Shown: piece by piece, positions 1 through 9,454 of the stretch
Position numbering within the stretch: the first letter of the stretch is position 1
How the letters are laid out: each line of letters begins with the position of its first letter
DNA from: Gilliamella sp. Occ3-1
GTDB lineage: Bacteria; Pseudomonadota; Gammaproteobacteria; Enterobacterales; Orbaceae
DNA length: 64,000 nt
Assembly: GCF_001690655.1 (NCBI RefSeq)
Contig: NZ_LZHQ01000011.1
Location: 124,001 to 188,000, forward strand
Direction: 5' to 3'
Translations under genes and position numbers: made by a program
Notes under the pieces: model-generated
What the model saw: the letters and a program-made list of their open reading frames with translations, nothing else
Database searches by the model: none
Told to the model about the DNA's origin: nothing

Positions 1-754
1 AAATATGGTTAAAGTCAGTTTACGCGAATCGACCGATTGCGCCGATATTGATATTGCGATTATCACTGTAACTTCAGGCATAGCTCAAAAAAGCCGTGCA
101 GAAGAGCTTGCAGGAACCTCTAAAATCATTACCAACATAGTGCCTGATATGATGAACAATGGTTTTAAAGGCATATTCTTAATTGCCACCAATCCTTGCG
201 ATGCCATTACATATCAAGTCTGGAAATTATCTGGCTTGCCTCGTCATCGAGTGATTGGTACAGGGGTATGGCTTGATACGGTACGTTTGCGTCGATTATT
301 GGGCGAAAAAATGGATATTGGTCCACAAAGCATTGATGCCTTTATTGTAGGTGAACATGGTGATTCACAGTTTCCAGTTTGGTCTCATTCATCGGTTTAT
401 GGGATTAATCTCAATAATTTAGAAAAAAATAGAATCGATTTTGAAGAAATTGGCACCCAAGCTCGAGAGATGGGCTTTGAAATTGCTAACCGTAAGCACT
501 GTACTGAATATGGAATAGCTAGCACCATAACCGAAATTTGCCAACATATATTTACTAATAGCCACCGAGCATTAGCGCTTAGTTGTATTTTAGACGGAGA
601 GTATGGCTATAAAAATGTTGCAATTGGTGTTCCTGCAATATTAGATCAACATGGTATTAAAAAAGTGATCAAGCTCGACTTTAACGAAAATGAAAAACAA
701 CTCTTTGAAAAAAGTATCAATATTGTAAAAGGATATATCAATCAAATTAGATGA
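1..754 (+). CDS. L-lactate dehydrogenase-type NAD oxidoreductase (5' truncated by window)
   Basis: This is the C-terminal part of an NAD-dependent L-2-hydroxyacid dehydrogenase of the lactate/malate dehydrogenase family, a cytoplasmic enzyme interconverting pyruvate (or a related 2-oxoacid) and lactate to balance NADH. The frame is open to the left edge, so the glycine-rich NAD loop lies outside. Within the 249 visible codons counted from the first internal Met one sees TNPCD (63-66 region), an LDTVRLR segment with the substrate-binding Arg, and GEHGDS carrying the catalytic His near residue 118. A Gln precedes the mobile loop (AQK), where malate enzymes have Arg, which favours lactate. The alternative is an L-2-hydroxyisocaproate dehydrogenase. 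The Met at position 5 is internal, not the start. Confidence 0.85.
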   Translation, partial: NMVKVSLRESTDCADIDIAIITVTSGIAQKSRAEELAGTSKIITNIVPDMMNNGFKGIFLIATNPCDAITYQVWKLSGLPRHRVIGTGVWLDTVRLRRLLGEKMDIGPQSIDAFIVGEHGDSQFPVWSHSSVYGINLNNLEKNRIDFEEIGTQAREMGFEIANRKHCTEYGIASTITEICQHIFTNSHRALALSCILDGEYGYKNVAIGVPAILDQHGIKKVIKLDFNENEKQLFEKSINIVKGYINQIR

Positions 755-811
755 TTTGTAGTAAAAACGTTTCATACTTTCTATTAGAAGGTACCAAATA
801 GTTTAGGAGTT

Positions 812-880
812 GGTTTGTTTTCATATTTTAGTCTTTTGACACCAAAATTCCTTTCCGTCAAAAGGCTAAAATACGAAACC
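812..880. repeat. Long imperfect inverted repeat between ldh and ilvA
   Basis: Positions 822-840 pair with 857-875 with two mismatches (core CTTTTGAC / GTCAAAAG) around a 16-base loop. The outer GGTTT (812-816) and AAACC (876-880) also pair if a few bases bulge. It lies between two convergent genes. No run of T follows the stem on either strand, so a simple intrinsic terminator is not obvious; it could be a terminator of weak type or the remains of a small mobile repeat. Confidence 0.6.
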
Positions 881-898
881 ATCACAACCTGACTAAAT

Positions 899-921
899 CT
901 ATCCACCTTATAGGCGGATAG
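899..921 (-). terminator. Hairpin downstream of ilvA
   Basis: CTATCCACC (899-907) pairs with GGCGGATAG (913-921), 9 bp with one G-T type mismatch and a 5-base loop, lying just beyond the ilvA stop codon on the minus strand. A T-run is not seen after the stem, so termination is inferred from position only. Confidence 0.4.
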
Positions 922-939
922 TAATTACTAATTTTAACC

Positions 940-2475
940 TTAATTAGTTAAAAACAGTTTAAGCGAAGGATTATGTGTTTCGTTGTGGAAACCATAATCG
1001 AGTTCAGTTAGGTGTTGATTAAACTGGTTAAGGGTTGATTCGTCGATTTCAAACGCGGCAAGTACACGACCATAATCGGTACCGTGGCTACGATAGTGGA
1101 ACATTGATATATTCCAATTAGTCCCTAACGTTTGTAAGAATTTAAGCAACGCTCCTTGCGATTCAGGGAACTCAAAACTGTATACTTGTTCTTGAAGCGG
1201 TTTGCAAGGTTTGCCACCAATCATGTAGCGTACATGTAGTTTTGCCATTTCGTCTTCGGTTAGATCCACGACAGGGTATTTTGCAGCAGCAAATTCTTGT
1301 ATAATTTCATCTTTTTCTTCACTTTTCGAAATTTTTATTCCCACAAAAATACAAGCAGATTTTTCATCATGATAGCGGTAATTAAATTCGGTTACTGCGC
1401 GTCCACCTAATAGCTGACAGAAACTTAAAAAACTGCCTTTCTTCTCTGGGATGGTGACTGCTAATAGCGCTTCACGTTTTTCGCCTAATTCACAGCGTTC
1501 TGATACATAGCGCAAGCTGTGGAAGTTTAAATTAGCGCCCGACAGTATATGAGCAAGTTTTTCACCACAGATGTTATGCTGATCGACATATTTTTTTAGT
1601 CCAGCTAATGCTACTGCGCCAGATGGTTCAGCTATTGCACGTACATCGTCAAATAAGTCTTTCACTGCAGCGCAAATTTCGTCGCTATTCACGGTAATAA
1701 TATCATCAATATATTGTCGGCAAAGTCTGAATGTTTCATCGCCAATTCGTTTGACAGCAACGCCTTCAGCAAAGAGTCCGACACGCTCTAAATCAACAGG
1801 GTGACCTGCATCTAATGCAGCTTTTAAGCAAGCTGAGTCTTTAGGCTCAACAGCAATAACTTTGATTGATGGCATGATTTGTTTGATTAACACTGCAATG
1901 CCTGCGGCAAGCCCACCACCACCAACAGGTACAAAGATTCGGTCAAGTTTTGCATTTTGTTGTAATAGTTCCATAGCAATACTACCTTGCCCAGCAATTA
2001 CTAGCGGATGATCAAATGGTGGAATAAAGATGCGATTTTGTTCTTTAGCTAGTTCCATTGCTTTGGTTTTGGCTTCGTCAAAGTTAGCGCCATAAAGCAA
2101 TACTTCACCACCAAAACTTTTTACAGCTTCAACTTTGATATCGGCAGTTGTTAGTGGCATAACGATTAAAGAACTGATGCCTAATTTTGTAGCCGAAAAA
2201 GCCACTCCTTGCGCATGGTTGCCAGCCGACGCGGCAATAACGCCGCATTTGCGTTCTTCTTCACTTAAGCTGGCTATCATGGCTTGTGCTCCACGGATTT
2301 TGAAACTGTGGACGAGTTGGCGGTCTTCGCGTTTGACAAAAACTTGATTGTGTATTCTTGCTGAGATCTTTTCCATTTTTTCAAGTGGAGTTACTTCTGC
2401 CACATCGTATACGGCGCTACAAAGCGTTGCTTTTAAATAATCTGCACCGGTAAGTTGAGTATTTTCTTGTTTCAC
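940..2475 (-). CDS. ilvA: Threonine dehydratase, biosynthetic
   Basis: IlvA converts L-threonine to 2-oxobutanoate and ammonia, the committed step into isoleucine, and is feedback-inhibited by isoleucine. The 511 residues match the 514 of E. coli. The PLP lysine sits in HSFKIRG (Lys59), a phosphate-binding glycine run (GGGGLAAG) follows near residue 190, and the last ~180 residues form the paired ACT-like regulatory domains. The start is GTG, supported by AGGTGG six bases upstream, which overlaps the end of ilvD. It is the last gene of ilvLGMEDA and begins 2 bases after the ilvD stop, so the two are almost certainly translationally coupled. Nothing suggests damage. Confidence 0.97.
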   Translation of the reverse strand: MKQENTQLTGADYLKATLCSAVYDVAEVTPLEKMEKISARIHNQVFVKREDRQLVHSFKIRGAQAMIASLSEEERKCGVIAASAGNHAQGVAFSATKLGISSLIVMPLTTADIKVEAVKSFGGEVLLYGANFDEAKTKAMELAKEQNRIFIPPFDHPLVIAGQGSIAMELLQQNAKLDRIFVPVGGGGLAAGIAVLIKQIMPSIKVIAVEPKDSACLKAALDAGHPVDLERVGLFAEGVAVKRIGDETFRLCRQYIDDIITVNSDEICAAVKDLFDDVRAIAEPSGAVALAGLKKYVDQHNICGEKLAHILSGANLNFHSLRYVSERCELGEKREALLAVTIPEKKGSFLSFCQLLGGRAVTEFNYRYHDEKSACIFVGIKISKSEEKDEIIQEFAAAKYPVVDLTEDEMAKLHVRYMIGGKPCKPLQEQVYSFEFPESQGALLKFLQTLGTNWNISMFHYRSHGTDYGRVLAAFEIDESTLNQFNQHLTELDYGFHNETHNPSLKLFLTN

Positions 2476-2477
2476 AA

Positions 2478-4328
2478 TTAGCCACCTAATTTACTTTTAT
2501 CTCGTACGGCACCTTTGTCTGCGCTTGTTGCTAAACTGGCGTAAGCTTTAAGCGCAAATGAGACGTAACGATCTCGATTATGAGGCGTAAATGCTTTTTC
2601 ACCTCGTTCTAGTTCTGCAACTCGTCGACGTTCAAGTTCAGAAGTTGGTACATCTAGTACTAATTTACGATTTGGGATATCAATATCAATAATATCACCA
2701 TCACGAACAAGGCTTATAATGCCGCCATTTGCTGCTTCTGGAGAAATATGACCAATCGATAAGCCAGAGGAACCACCAGAAAATCGTCCATCTGTTATCA
2801 ATGCACATTTTTTGCCTAGACCCATGGATTTTAAATAACTGGTTGGGTAGAGCATCTCTTGCATACCCGGTCCGCCTTTTGGTCCTTCATAAATGATGAC
2901 AACGACATCACCTTCAACCACCTTGCCTCCTAATATGCCATCAACAGCATCTTCTTGGCTTTCAAATACTTTTGCTGGGCCTCGGAAAATTAAATTTTCA
3001 GCAGCAACGCCTGCGGTCTTAACAATTGCGCCATCTTGTGCAACATTACCATAAAGTATTGCAAGTCCACCGTCTTGACTATAGGCGTGAGCTTTATCAC
3101 GAATACAACCATTTACACGGTCATCGTCAAGTGAATCCCAATAGCAATCTTGTGAAAAAGCTTTAGTGGTGCGAATGCCTGCAGGTCCACTACGATACAT
3201 TTTTTTTACTGCTTCGTCGGTAGTTTGAGTTATGTCGTATTTGGTGAAAGTTTCTTGTAATGTTAGTCCTAGAACGTTGTGTACATTGCGATTTAGTAAT
3301 CCTGCTTTATCTAGTTCTGACATAATTGACACAACCCCACCAGCTCGGTGAACATCTTCCATATGATATTGCGCTGTACTTGGCGCTACTTTACATAAAT
3401 GTGGGACTTTTCGCGATAATCTATCTATATCTGACATGGTAAAGTCGATTTCACCTTCTTGTGCAGTAGCTAACAAATGTAATACGGTGTTGGTCGAGCC
3501 ACCCATAGCAATGTCTAATGACATAGCATTTTCATATGCCGCTTTTGTTGCAATTGAACGAGGCAGGTAAGATACATCATCATGTTCATAATAACGTTTG
3601 GTGATTTCAACAATGCGTTTAGCTGCGTTTAAAAAGAGTTGTTCACGTTGTTTGTGAGTGGCAATAAGTGAACCATTGCCCGGTAATGAAAGTCCTAATG
3701 CTTCAGTTAAGCAGTTCATGGAGTTAGCCGTAAACATACCTGAGCAAGAACCACAAGTAGGGCAAGCTGATTCTTCGATGGCTTTGCTATCTGCGTCGCT
3801 AACATTTGGGTTAGCGCTTTGAATCATTGCGTCAACTAAGTCTAATTTAATGATTTGGTCAGATAGTTTTGTTTTGCCTGCTTCCATCGGTCCACCTGAA
3901 ACAAAAATGGTTGGGATATTTAAACGAAGCGAAGCCATTAACATTCCTGGTGTGATTTTGTCGCAGTTAGAAATACAGATCATGGCGTCGGCACAGTGTG
4001 CATTAACCATATACTCGACAGAATCAGCAATGAGTTCTCTTGAAGGAAGTGAGTAAAGCATTCCACCATGTCCCATAGCAATACCATCATCAACTGCGAT
4101 TGTATTGAACTCTTTGGCAATGCCACCCGATGCTTCAATTTGTTTGGCGACTAGCTGTCCAATGTTTTTTAGGTGGACATGTCCTGGTACAAATTGTGTG
4201 AATGAGTTAACCACCGCAATGATGGGTTTACCAAAGTCTTCATTTTTAACGCCAGTTGCACGCCATAGTGCGCGGGCTCCAGCCATATTTCGGCCCTCGA
4301 CCGAGGTTGCTGAACGATATTTCGGCAT
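2478..4328 (-). CDS. ilvD: Dihydroxy-acid dehydratase
   Basis: IlvD dehydrates 2,3-dihydroxy-isovalerate and -methylvalerate to the 2-oxoacids that IlvE transaminates; it is an Fe-S enzyme of the cytoplasm. The reading frame could begin at 4352, but I place the start at 4328 (MPKYRSAT), which gives 616 residues, the E. coli length, and has GGGAG six to seven bases upstream. The upstream Met has no ribosome site. Conserved cluster-ligand segments SNCDKITPG and [10 protein letters not shown] are intact. The gene lies in the ilv operon between ilvE (117 bases upstream, with a hairpin in the gap) and ilvA. Confidence 0.97.
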   Translation of the reverse strand: MPKYRSATSVEGRNMAGARALWRATGVKNEDFGKPIIAVVNSFTQFVPGHVHLKNIGQLVAKQIEASGGIAKEFNTIAVDDGIAMGHGGMLYSLPSRELIADSVEYMVNAHCADAMICISNCDKITPGMLMASLRLNIPTIFVSGGPMEAGKTKLSDQIIKLDLVDAMIQSANPNVSDADSKAIEESACPTCGSCSGMFTANSMNCLTEALGLSLPGNGSLIATHKQREQLFLNAAKRIVEITKRYYEHDDVSYLPRSIATKAAYENAMSLDIAMGGSTNTVLHLLATAQEGEIDFTMSDIDRLSRKVPHLCKVAPSTAQYHMEDVHRAGGVVSIMSELDKAGLLNRNVHNVLGLTLQETFTKYDITQTTDEAVKKMYRSGPAGIRTTKAFSQDCYWDSLDDDRVNGCIRDKAHAYSQDGGLAILYGNVAQDGAIVKTAGVAAENLIFRGPAKVFESQEDAVDGILGGKVVEGDVVVIIYEGPKGGPGMQEMLYPTSYLKSMGLGKKCALITDGRFSGGSSGLSIGHISPEAANGGIISLVRDGDIIDIDIPNRKLVLDVPTSELERRRVAELERGEKAFTPHNRDRYVSFALKAYASLATSADKGAVRDKSKLGG

Positions 4329-4406
4329 TTCCTGCTCCCAATTTTTATGCAAGTAACCGTGTTTAACGGTTTGTAGTTTTTAAAATTAATCACAAGTTAA
4401 AAAGTC

Positions 4407-4429
4407 ATCCGCCAGCACACTTGGCGGAT
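4407..4429. terminator. Hairpin in the ilvE-ilvD gap
   Basis: ATCCGCCA (4407-4414) and TGGCGGAT (4422-4429) form a perfect 8-bp stem with a 7-base loop. On the minus strand a short T-run follows after a few bases, so it may partially terminate or stabilise the ilvGME transcript. On the plus strand TTTTGATTTT follows directly, but no plus gene ends here. It lies inside a classical operon, so full termination is unlikely. Confidence 0.45.
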
Positions 4430-4444
4430 TTTTGATTTTGTTTG

Positions 4445-5374
4445 TTATTTAACAGGATCTAACCAACCATATTTATCTTCAGTTTTACCATTAAATAAAC
4501 CAAAGAATGTTTGTTGGATTTGTTTGGTAATTGGACCACAACGGCCAATGCCAACTTGGATGCGGTCAACACTACGAACTGGTGTAATTTCCGCTGCTGT
4601 ACCTGTCATAAAGACTTCATCTGCCAGATAAAGTGATTCGCGTGATAGTGTTTGTTCTCGCACTTCAATATCAATATCACGTGCTAGCGTTAATACTGCA
4701 TCACGTGTAATACCGGGTAGTGCCGATGACGATAAAACCGGAGTGTATAAAATGCCATCTTTAATAATAAAGAGATTTTCACCAGCACCTTCAGATAAGT
4801 GTCCATGAACATCTAACGCAATACCTTCTTGGAAGCCATTTGCTCTCGCTTCAGAACCAATTAATAATGATGATAAATAGTTACCACCTGCTTTAGCAGC
4901 GGCTGGAATTGTATTTGATGCAACGCGATGCCAAGATGAGACCATTGCATCAATACCTTCGTCTAATGCTTCTTCGCCTAGATAAGCCCCCCATGGAAAT
5001 GCCGCTATCATGACATCAGTTTTATAACCAGCAGGTGGGTTTACTCCCATACCCACATCACCCACAAAAACTAACGGACGTATATAAGCACTTTTTAAAT
5101 TATTTTTTTTGATGATTTGTCGTGTAGCTTCCATGATTTCATCAAGAGAATAAGGTACTGGGAAACGATAAATTTTTGCTGAATTTAACAGCCGTTGTGC
5201 ATGTTCTTTATGGCGAAAAATGGCAGGACCTTTATGGGTATCGTAACAACGTACACCTTCAAATACCGAAGTTCCATAATGTAAAGCATGTGACATTACA
5301 TGAACTTTTGCATCTGCCCATGGAACCATTTCACCATTAAACCAAATATAATCAGATTTCGCTGTAGAGCCCAT
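4445..5374 (-). CDS. ilvE: Branched-chain amino acid aminotransferase
   Basis: IlvE is the class IV PLP aminotransferase that makes valine, isoleucine and leucine from their 2-oxoacids using glutamate. The 309 residues match the E. coli enzyme over the full length, including HYGTSVFEG near the N-terminus, the PLP lysine in AAKAGGNY and the GITRD and SGTAAE-type C-terminal segments (here TGTAAEITP). It is the third structural gene of the ilv operon. The 167-base gap to ilvM upstream is larger than elsewhere in the operon and could hold an internal promoter, which I could not identify with confidence. Confidence 0.97.
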   Translation of the reverse strand: MGSTAKSDYIWFNGEMVPWADAKVHVMSHALHYGTSVFEGVRCYDTHKGPAIFRHKEHAQRLLNSAKIYRFPVPYSLDEIMEATRQIIKKNNLKSAYIRPLVFVGDVGMGVNPPAGYKTDVMIAAFPWGAYLGEEALDEGIDAMVSSWHRVASNTIPAAAKAGGNYLSSLLIGSEARANGFQEGIALDVHGHLSEGAGENLFIIKDGILYTPVLSSSALPGITRDAVLTLARDIDIEVREQTLSRESLYLADEVFMTGTAAEITPVRSVDRIQVGIGRCGPITKQIQQTFFGLFNGKTEDKYGWLDPVK

Positions 5375-5541
5375 TTTGTTTTCCTCTTTAATTTTAATTT
5401 GTTAAATATGTACCTTGCTTTAGATGTTTTTGATTTAACGGTCAAACATTGTACTATACTTAATTGCTAATTTAGCTGTTAAAAAAGTTTACTATTTTGA
5501 ATTTAATATGTTATTTAATAATAAGTTGTTTACTATTGTTA

Positions 5542-5772
5542 TTATTCAATCACTATTACATCTTCTAATTTTGCTACTTGATTTTGTAGTGTCGAAAACG
5601 ATCTTTCAGTGGTTAATATTAATGTCATAATTAGTATGTTGTTTTCAATTGTTTGCGTTTGCATTGATTCAATATGTCCACCCCGATGACGGATAACCCG
5701 TAATATACGTTCAAGTGCTCCCAATTTGTCATAAGCTTTTATGACTATTTGGTATTGTGTTTGTTCTTTCAT
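5542..5772 (-). CDS. ilvM: Acetolactate synthase II small (regulatory) subunit
   Basis: IlvM is the ACT-domain partner of IlvG. It stabilises and activates acetohydroxyacid synthase II, which makes 2-acetolactate or 2-aceto-2-hydroxybutanoate. The 76 residues (E. coli 87) contain the typical LERILRVIRHRGGHI segment of the family around residues 19-33. It starts 3 bases after the ilvG stop with GGGAG six bases before the ATG, so it is coupled to ilvG. It is shorter than the E. coli protein at both ends, without visible damage. Confidence 0.93.
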   Translation of the reverse strand: MKEQTQYQIVIKAYDKLGALERILRVIRHRGGHIESMQTQTIENNILIMTLILTTERSFSTLQNQVAKLEDVIVIE

Positions 5773-5775
5773 TGC

Positions 5776-7452
5776 TTACTCCCTACAACTTCTATCTAGC
5801 ATGTTTTCGTTTGCGGCTCCGGGTGGTACCAGTGGCCATACGTTTGCTAATTCATCTATGCATACATGTAAAAGATAAGCTCCTTTTGTATTGAATAGGT
5901 TATCGAGCGCAGTATCGATTTGTGACTTTTTGTTGATAGTTTGCCCAGGTATATCAAATGCTTTAGCTAGCATTAAAAAGTCGGGATTATCTGATAAATT
6001 TGTTTCGCTGTATCTTTCGTTAAAAAATAATTCTTGCCATTGGCGAACCATACCTAGGCGTTGGTTATCAATTAATATGATTTTTATTGGCAATTTTTTA
6101 CGTTTTATAGTGGCTAATTCTTGGACATTCATCATGAAAGATCCATCGCCTGATACACAAATTACACAGTCATTGGGTCTTGCCATCTGTGCGCCAACGG
6201 CCGATGGTAAACCAAATCCCATTGTGCCAAGTCCACTTGATGTAATAAATTTTTGAGGGTGGTTAAAGCGCATATGTTGTGCTGTCCACATTTGATGTTG
6301 TCCAACATCAGTAGTGACAATAGTATTGGCTGATTTTCGCTCAGAGATAGTTTTTAATAAAGTTGGCGCATAAATAGCTTCACCGGGGTGATCATAGCGA
6401 GTTGGATATTGTGCTTTTAATTGATTAATTTTTTTATGCCATTTATCAATTGAAACTGTTTGATTTATTCGGGGTAAAACTTGCTTTATATCGCCTTGTA
6501 ATCCTAAATGGCTTTGGCGTAATTTGTTGATTTCAGCTTGATCGATATCAATATGAAGTACTTTAGCATGTCGTGCAAATTCATTAAGATTGCCAGTAAC
6601 CCTGTCATCAAATCGTACTCCTAGGGCAATTAGTAGGTCACATTCTTGCACTGCTAAATTGGCTGCTTTTGCTCCATGCATACCGACTAATCCTAAATAA
6701 TAGGGATTATTAATATCGGCAACACCAAGCCCTTTTAATGTTGATACACTTGGAATTTGTGTTAATTCCATAAAGTTTCTAAGTTCGGATATTGCTCCTG
6801 AAAGCCCAACACCTCCACCAATGTAAAGCATTGGTTTTTGGGCTTGGGTGATCATTTGTTTGGCTTGTTTTATATCATCAGGCAAGATTGGGTATAGTTG
6901 ATTTTTATTCTGTGCAATTTTTAATGAAGATGGCGTTAAATAGTTATGATAGTCTAGGTTTGCAAGCTGTATATCTTTGGGAACATCAATTAATATTGGT
7001 CCAGGTCTTCCAGAATTGGCTAAGTTAAACGCCTCTTCTAATATATTGGGTAAATCGTGTGCATCATCGATTAAATAACTGTATTTGGTGCAAGCTAAAG
7101 ATAATCCCAAAACATCAACTTCTTGAAAAGCATCTGTACCAATAAGTTTGGTTGGTACTTGACCAGTTATAGCAACAATCGGCACTGAATCAACCAAAGC
7201 ATCAGCAAGACCTGTAATGATATTTGTTGCACCAGGACCCGAAGTGGCAATGCAAACACCAGTTTTTCCTGTTGCACGAGCATAACCAATAGCCGCCATG
7301 GCAGCACCTTGTTCATGACGACATAGTACATGTTCAATACCCCCGTCATAAAGTGCATCGTATAGAGGCATAATTTGTCCACCAGGATATCCAAAAACGA
7401 TGGTTACGCCTTTTTCTTTTAAGGTTTTTACTATCCACTGTGTTCCTAACAT
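5776..7452 (-). CDS. ilvG: Acetolactate synthase II large subunit
   Basis: IlvG is the catalytic, thiamine-diphosphate-dependent subunit of acetohydroxyacid synthase II, the first common step of valine and isoleucine synthesis. Its 558 residues read through without the frameshift that silences ilvG in E. coli K-12. Visible landmarks are [10 protein letters not shown], the catalytic Glu in [10 protein letters not shown], and the C-terminal ThDP motif GDGSFMMN followed by the [10 protein letters not shown] segment. AGGA lies five bases before the ATG. The operon is controlled by the leader peptide and attenuator immediately upstream (7490-7630). Isozyme II is classically valine-resistant; I infer the same here. 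Confidence 0.97.
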   Translation of the reverse strand: MLGTQWIVKTLKEKGVTIVFGYPGGQIMPLYDALYDGGIEHVLCRHEQGAAMAAIGYARATGKTGVCIATSGPGATNIITGLADALVDSVPIVAITGQVPTKLIGTDAFQEVDVLGLSLACTKYSYLIDDAHDLPNILEEAFNLANSGRPGPILIDVPKDIQLANLDYHNYLTPSSLKIAQNKNQLYPILPDDIKQAKQMITQAQKPMLYIGGGVGLSGAISELRNFMELTQIPSVSTLKGLGVADINNPYYLGLVGMHGAKAANLAVQECDLLIALGVRFDDRVTGNLNEFARHAKVLHIDIDQAEINKLRQSHLGLQGDIKQVLPRINQTVSIDKWHKKINQLKAQYPTRYDHPGEAIYAPTLLKTISERKSANTIVTTDVGQHQMWTAQHMRFNHPQKFITSSGLGTMGFGLPSAVGAQMARPNDCVICVSGDGSFMMNVQELATIKRKKLPIKIILIDNQRLGMVRQWQELFFNERYSETNLSDNPDFLMLAKAFDIPGQTINKKSQIDTALDNLFNTKGAYLLHVCIDELANVWPLVPPGAANENMLDRSCRE

Positions 7453-7489
7453 TTATTCCTCGCTTGTACTTTACCTATCCATTAACCAT

Positions 7490-7524
7490 AAAAAAAAACC
7501 CCGCTTTTTGGGAGCGGGGGTTTT
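7490..7524 (-). terminator. ilvGMEDA transcription attenuator
   Basis: On the minus strand CCCCGCT (read from 7519 to 7513 as the complement of AGCGGGG) pairs with AGCGGGG (complement of 7499-7505) around a 7-base loop, and nine T follow at once (complement of A 7490-7498). This strong intrinsic terminator lies between the leader ORF stop (7553) and the ilvG ATG (7452). Its 5' arm CCCCCGC can instead pair with GCGGGGG at 7562-7568 in the last codons of the leader ORF, which gives the mutually exclusive antiterminator expected of amino acid attenuation. Confidence 0.9.
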
Positions 7525-7552
7525 CTGATTTATGTATAAACATATTTTTTAT

Positions 7553-7630
7553 TCAAAAACGCCCCCGCGCAGGAATAATGACCACGCTGACAATAATATT
7601 GATGAGGACGATTTTGAGTGAAAATTTCAT
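7553..7630 (-). CDS. ilvL: ilvGMEDA leader peptide
   Basis: This is a 25-codon ORF beginning MKFSLKIVLI and ending PARGRF, too short for usual gene callers. Residues 5-19 are almost entirely branched-chain: across the peptide there are 6 Ile, 4 Val and 2 Leu. Shortage of charged tRNA-Ile, -Val or -Leu would stall the ribosome here, leaving GCGGGGG (7562-7568) free to pair with the 5' arm of the terminator and allow transcription into ilvG. A ribosome that reaches the stop codon covers that segment and the terminator forms. An in-frame TAA lies just upstream, so the ATG at 7630 is the first possible start; no strong Shine-Dalgarno is seen. The E. coli IlvL peptide has the same character but a different sequence. 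Confidence 0.88.
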   Translation of the reverse strand: MKFSLKIVLINIIVSVVIIPARGRF

Positions 7631-7676
7631 AATGTTGGATGATTAACTTTTTATCATTTCTTAAAATATTTTTAAC

Positions 7677-7704
7677 AAAATACTCGTTTTAAAAAAAAGT
7701 GCAA
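7677..7704 (-). promoter_or_regulatory. Candidate ilvL promoter
   Basis: On the minus strand TTGCAC (complement of 7699-7704) is followed after 16 bases by TATTTT (complement of 7677-7682). This would start transcription about 40 bases before the leader ATG, a suitable distance. The -10 is a 4/6 match in very AT-rich DNA, so this is only a candidate. Confidence 0.35.
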
Positions 7705-8426
7705 TAGTTTTTTATTGATTTTGTTATTTGGTATAAGTAACTTGTAAAAAAGTTTCAGGAAATATTATGTTTTAGTATAAAATATTGTAACTAATTATTT
7801 TTTGTTTTAAATATAGCTTTAATTAATCGCGATAATGTTAAAAAGCTTTGCAAGATGCGCATGTCGGAATTGGAAAATAGTGATCTTAATGATTCTCAAA
7901 ATTCGGTTATTTAACCAATAAAAATGAGTTACTAATTGATATTGATGAGTTCACTATCTTATTCAATATATCGAAAAATCATAATACTATTAGTTATAGC
8001 GTTAAAAACATGACTGTGAACATGCTTTAATTATTGTCGAGAAAAATAATTCTATCCTTTAAGTTTTTTATAACTAGCTTCGTATATATTAATTTGATAC
8101 ACTTAAGCAGGTGCAAATTTATGCAGCATTCAATGTTTTGGCTTTACCAATTTTGAGTATCTCACCGAGCCAATCATGGAAAGTCATCTTTGTTAATTAT
8201 TAGCCTCAGTTTGTTGTTTTTTCTTTTGGGGATGATATTGAGCAATACTATTAAGTTTTAAAAAAGATTATTCTAATTTTTTGTCAGTAAAATATAATTT
8301 ATTGAATTAGTTAGTTATTTTAAAGATTAAAATATGTTGATCAATAGGATTTTGTGATTATTAATTGATTTTATTTAAGTTATATTGAATTTGTTTTCAA
8401 ATACATGTTTAACTTAGGAGAAAATT
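7705..8426. other. Gene-free region between ilvL and yghA, with possible decayed coding fragments
   Basis: No intact gene is visible. Short open stretches on the plus strand have protein-like composition but no start or known family: about 7800-7914 (ending ...NDSQNSVI then TAA), about 7937-8029 and about 8102-8206 (containing AAFNVLALPILSIS, then TAG). They are separated by stops and may be the remains of one or more lost genes. The last 100 bases must contain the yghA promoter; AGGAGAAA sits just before the yghA ATG. Confidence 0.35.
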
Positions 8427-9314
8427 ATGAGCAAACAGATCTACAATCCACTTACTAAATATCATCACGATAAGTTCCCAAAACAAACACAAATTGCACC
8501 AGCTTTACAGTGCGAAATGAATCCAATTCCTGATTGTGGCGAAAAAAGCTATCAAGGGCATGGTCGCTTAGAAGGGCGTAAAATGCTTGTTACTGGTGGC
8601 GATTCAGGTATCGGTAGGGCAGCGGCAATTGCTTATGCTAAAGAAGGTGCTGATGTGGCAATAAATTATCTTCCTTTCGAACAAAAAGATGCTGAGGAAG
8701 TGGCTAAGGTTATTCAAGCTGTAGGGCGCAAAGCTGTATTGATCCCAGGTGATTTGAGTGACGAGGCTTTTTGTAAAAAATTAGTTGAAGAAGCGCACCA
8801 TCAATTAGGTGGATTAGACAATTTGACATTGGTTGCTGGCAAGCAAGTTGCCGTTGAAGATATTATGAAACTTACCACCAAGCAAATTAAAGAAACTTTT
8901 GAAGTTAATGTATTTTCGCTTTTTTGGGTCACTAAAGCGGCTTTGGGTTATTTAAAACCAGGTTCAACAATTATTACAACTTCATCTCTCCAAGCATATC
9001 AACCTAGCAGTAATTTATTAGATTACGCCGCAACCAAAACAGCTATCATTGCATTTACGCGTGGATTAGCTAAACAATTAGGACATAAAGGTATTCGCGT
9101 AAACTCAGTAGCACCAGGTCCAGTTTGGACTCCATTACAAATTTGTGGTGGTCAGCCAAGTGATGCCATTCCTGAGTTTGGTAAACAAACTCCATTGCAA
9201 CGCGCTGGTCAACCAGTTGAACTTGCTAGTGTTTATGTGCACTTAGCGTCTGAAGAATCAAGTTATACAACTGGCGAAACTTATGGTGTTACAGGAGGTA
9301 TGCATATTAACTAG
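8427..9314 (+). CDS. yghA: NADP-dependent short-chain dehydrogenase, YghA-type aldehyde reductase
   Basis: This 295-residue protein is a long-form short-chain dehydrogenase/reductase that closely resembles E. coli YghA (294 aa), an NADPH-dependent aldehyde reductase. Residues 1-45 form the family's N-terminal extension ([10 protein letters not shown]). The cofactor loop TGGDSGIG is at 56-63 and the catalytic Ser187, Tyr200 and Lys204 lie in TTSSLQAYQ and DYAATK. The C-terminus retains the [11 protein letters not shown] segment. It is a single gene with its own terminator at 9327-9360. The natural substrate is not evident from the sequence; detoxification of aldehydes is inference from the family. 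Confidence 0.9.
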   Translation: MSKQIYNPLTKYHHDKFPKQTQIAPALQCEMNPIPDCGEKSYQGHGRLEGRKMLVTGGDSGIGRAAAIAYAKEGADVAINYLPFEQKDAEEVAKVIQAVGRKAVLIPGDLSDEAFCKKLVEEAHHQLGGLDNLTLVAGKQVAVEDIMKLTTKQIKETFEVNVFSLFWVTKAALGYLKPGSTIITTSSLQAYQPSSNLLDYAATKTAIIAFTRGLAKQLGHKGIRVNSVAPGPVWTPLQICGGQPSDAIPEFGKQTPLQRAGQPVELASVYVHLASEESSYTTGETYGVTGGMHIN

Positions 9315-9326
9315 TTGATATTTGTT

Positions 9327-9360
9327 ATAGTAAAAGAGCTTATTTAAGCTCTTTTACTAT
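9327..9360 (+). terminator. Terminator of yghA
   Basis: A perfect 15-bp stem, ATAGTAAAAGAGCTT (9327-9341) with AAGCTCTTTTACTAT (9346-9360), around the loop ATTT lies 13 bases after the yghA stop. The stem itself ends in T-rich sequence and works in either direction. Confidence 0.8.
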
Positions 9361-9454
9361 TTATGTTATATAGAATTAATTTTTTTAAACCAATAGACTA
9401 TTATGAGTTAATTTATAATAGCCAAAAATTGAGTAGAAACAGAAAGGAAAAAAA

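Noticed and set aside
5891..6256. 121-codon plus-strand ORF antisense to ilvG
   Set aside because: Shadow ORF within the conserved ilvG gene.
5776..7452. Possible ilvG frameshift as in E. coli K-12
   Set aside because: The frame is continuous through the C-terminal ThDP and product segments, so ilvG is intact.
7440..7646. 68-codon plus-strand ORF over the ilv attenuator
   Set aside because: It crosses the terminator hairpin and leader on the opposite strand and has no coding signs; the minus-strand leader peptide explains the region.
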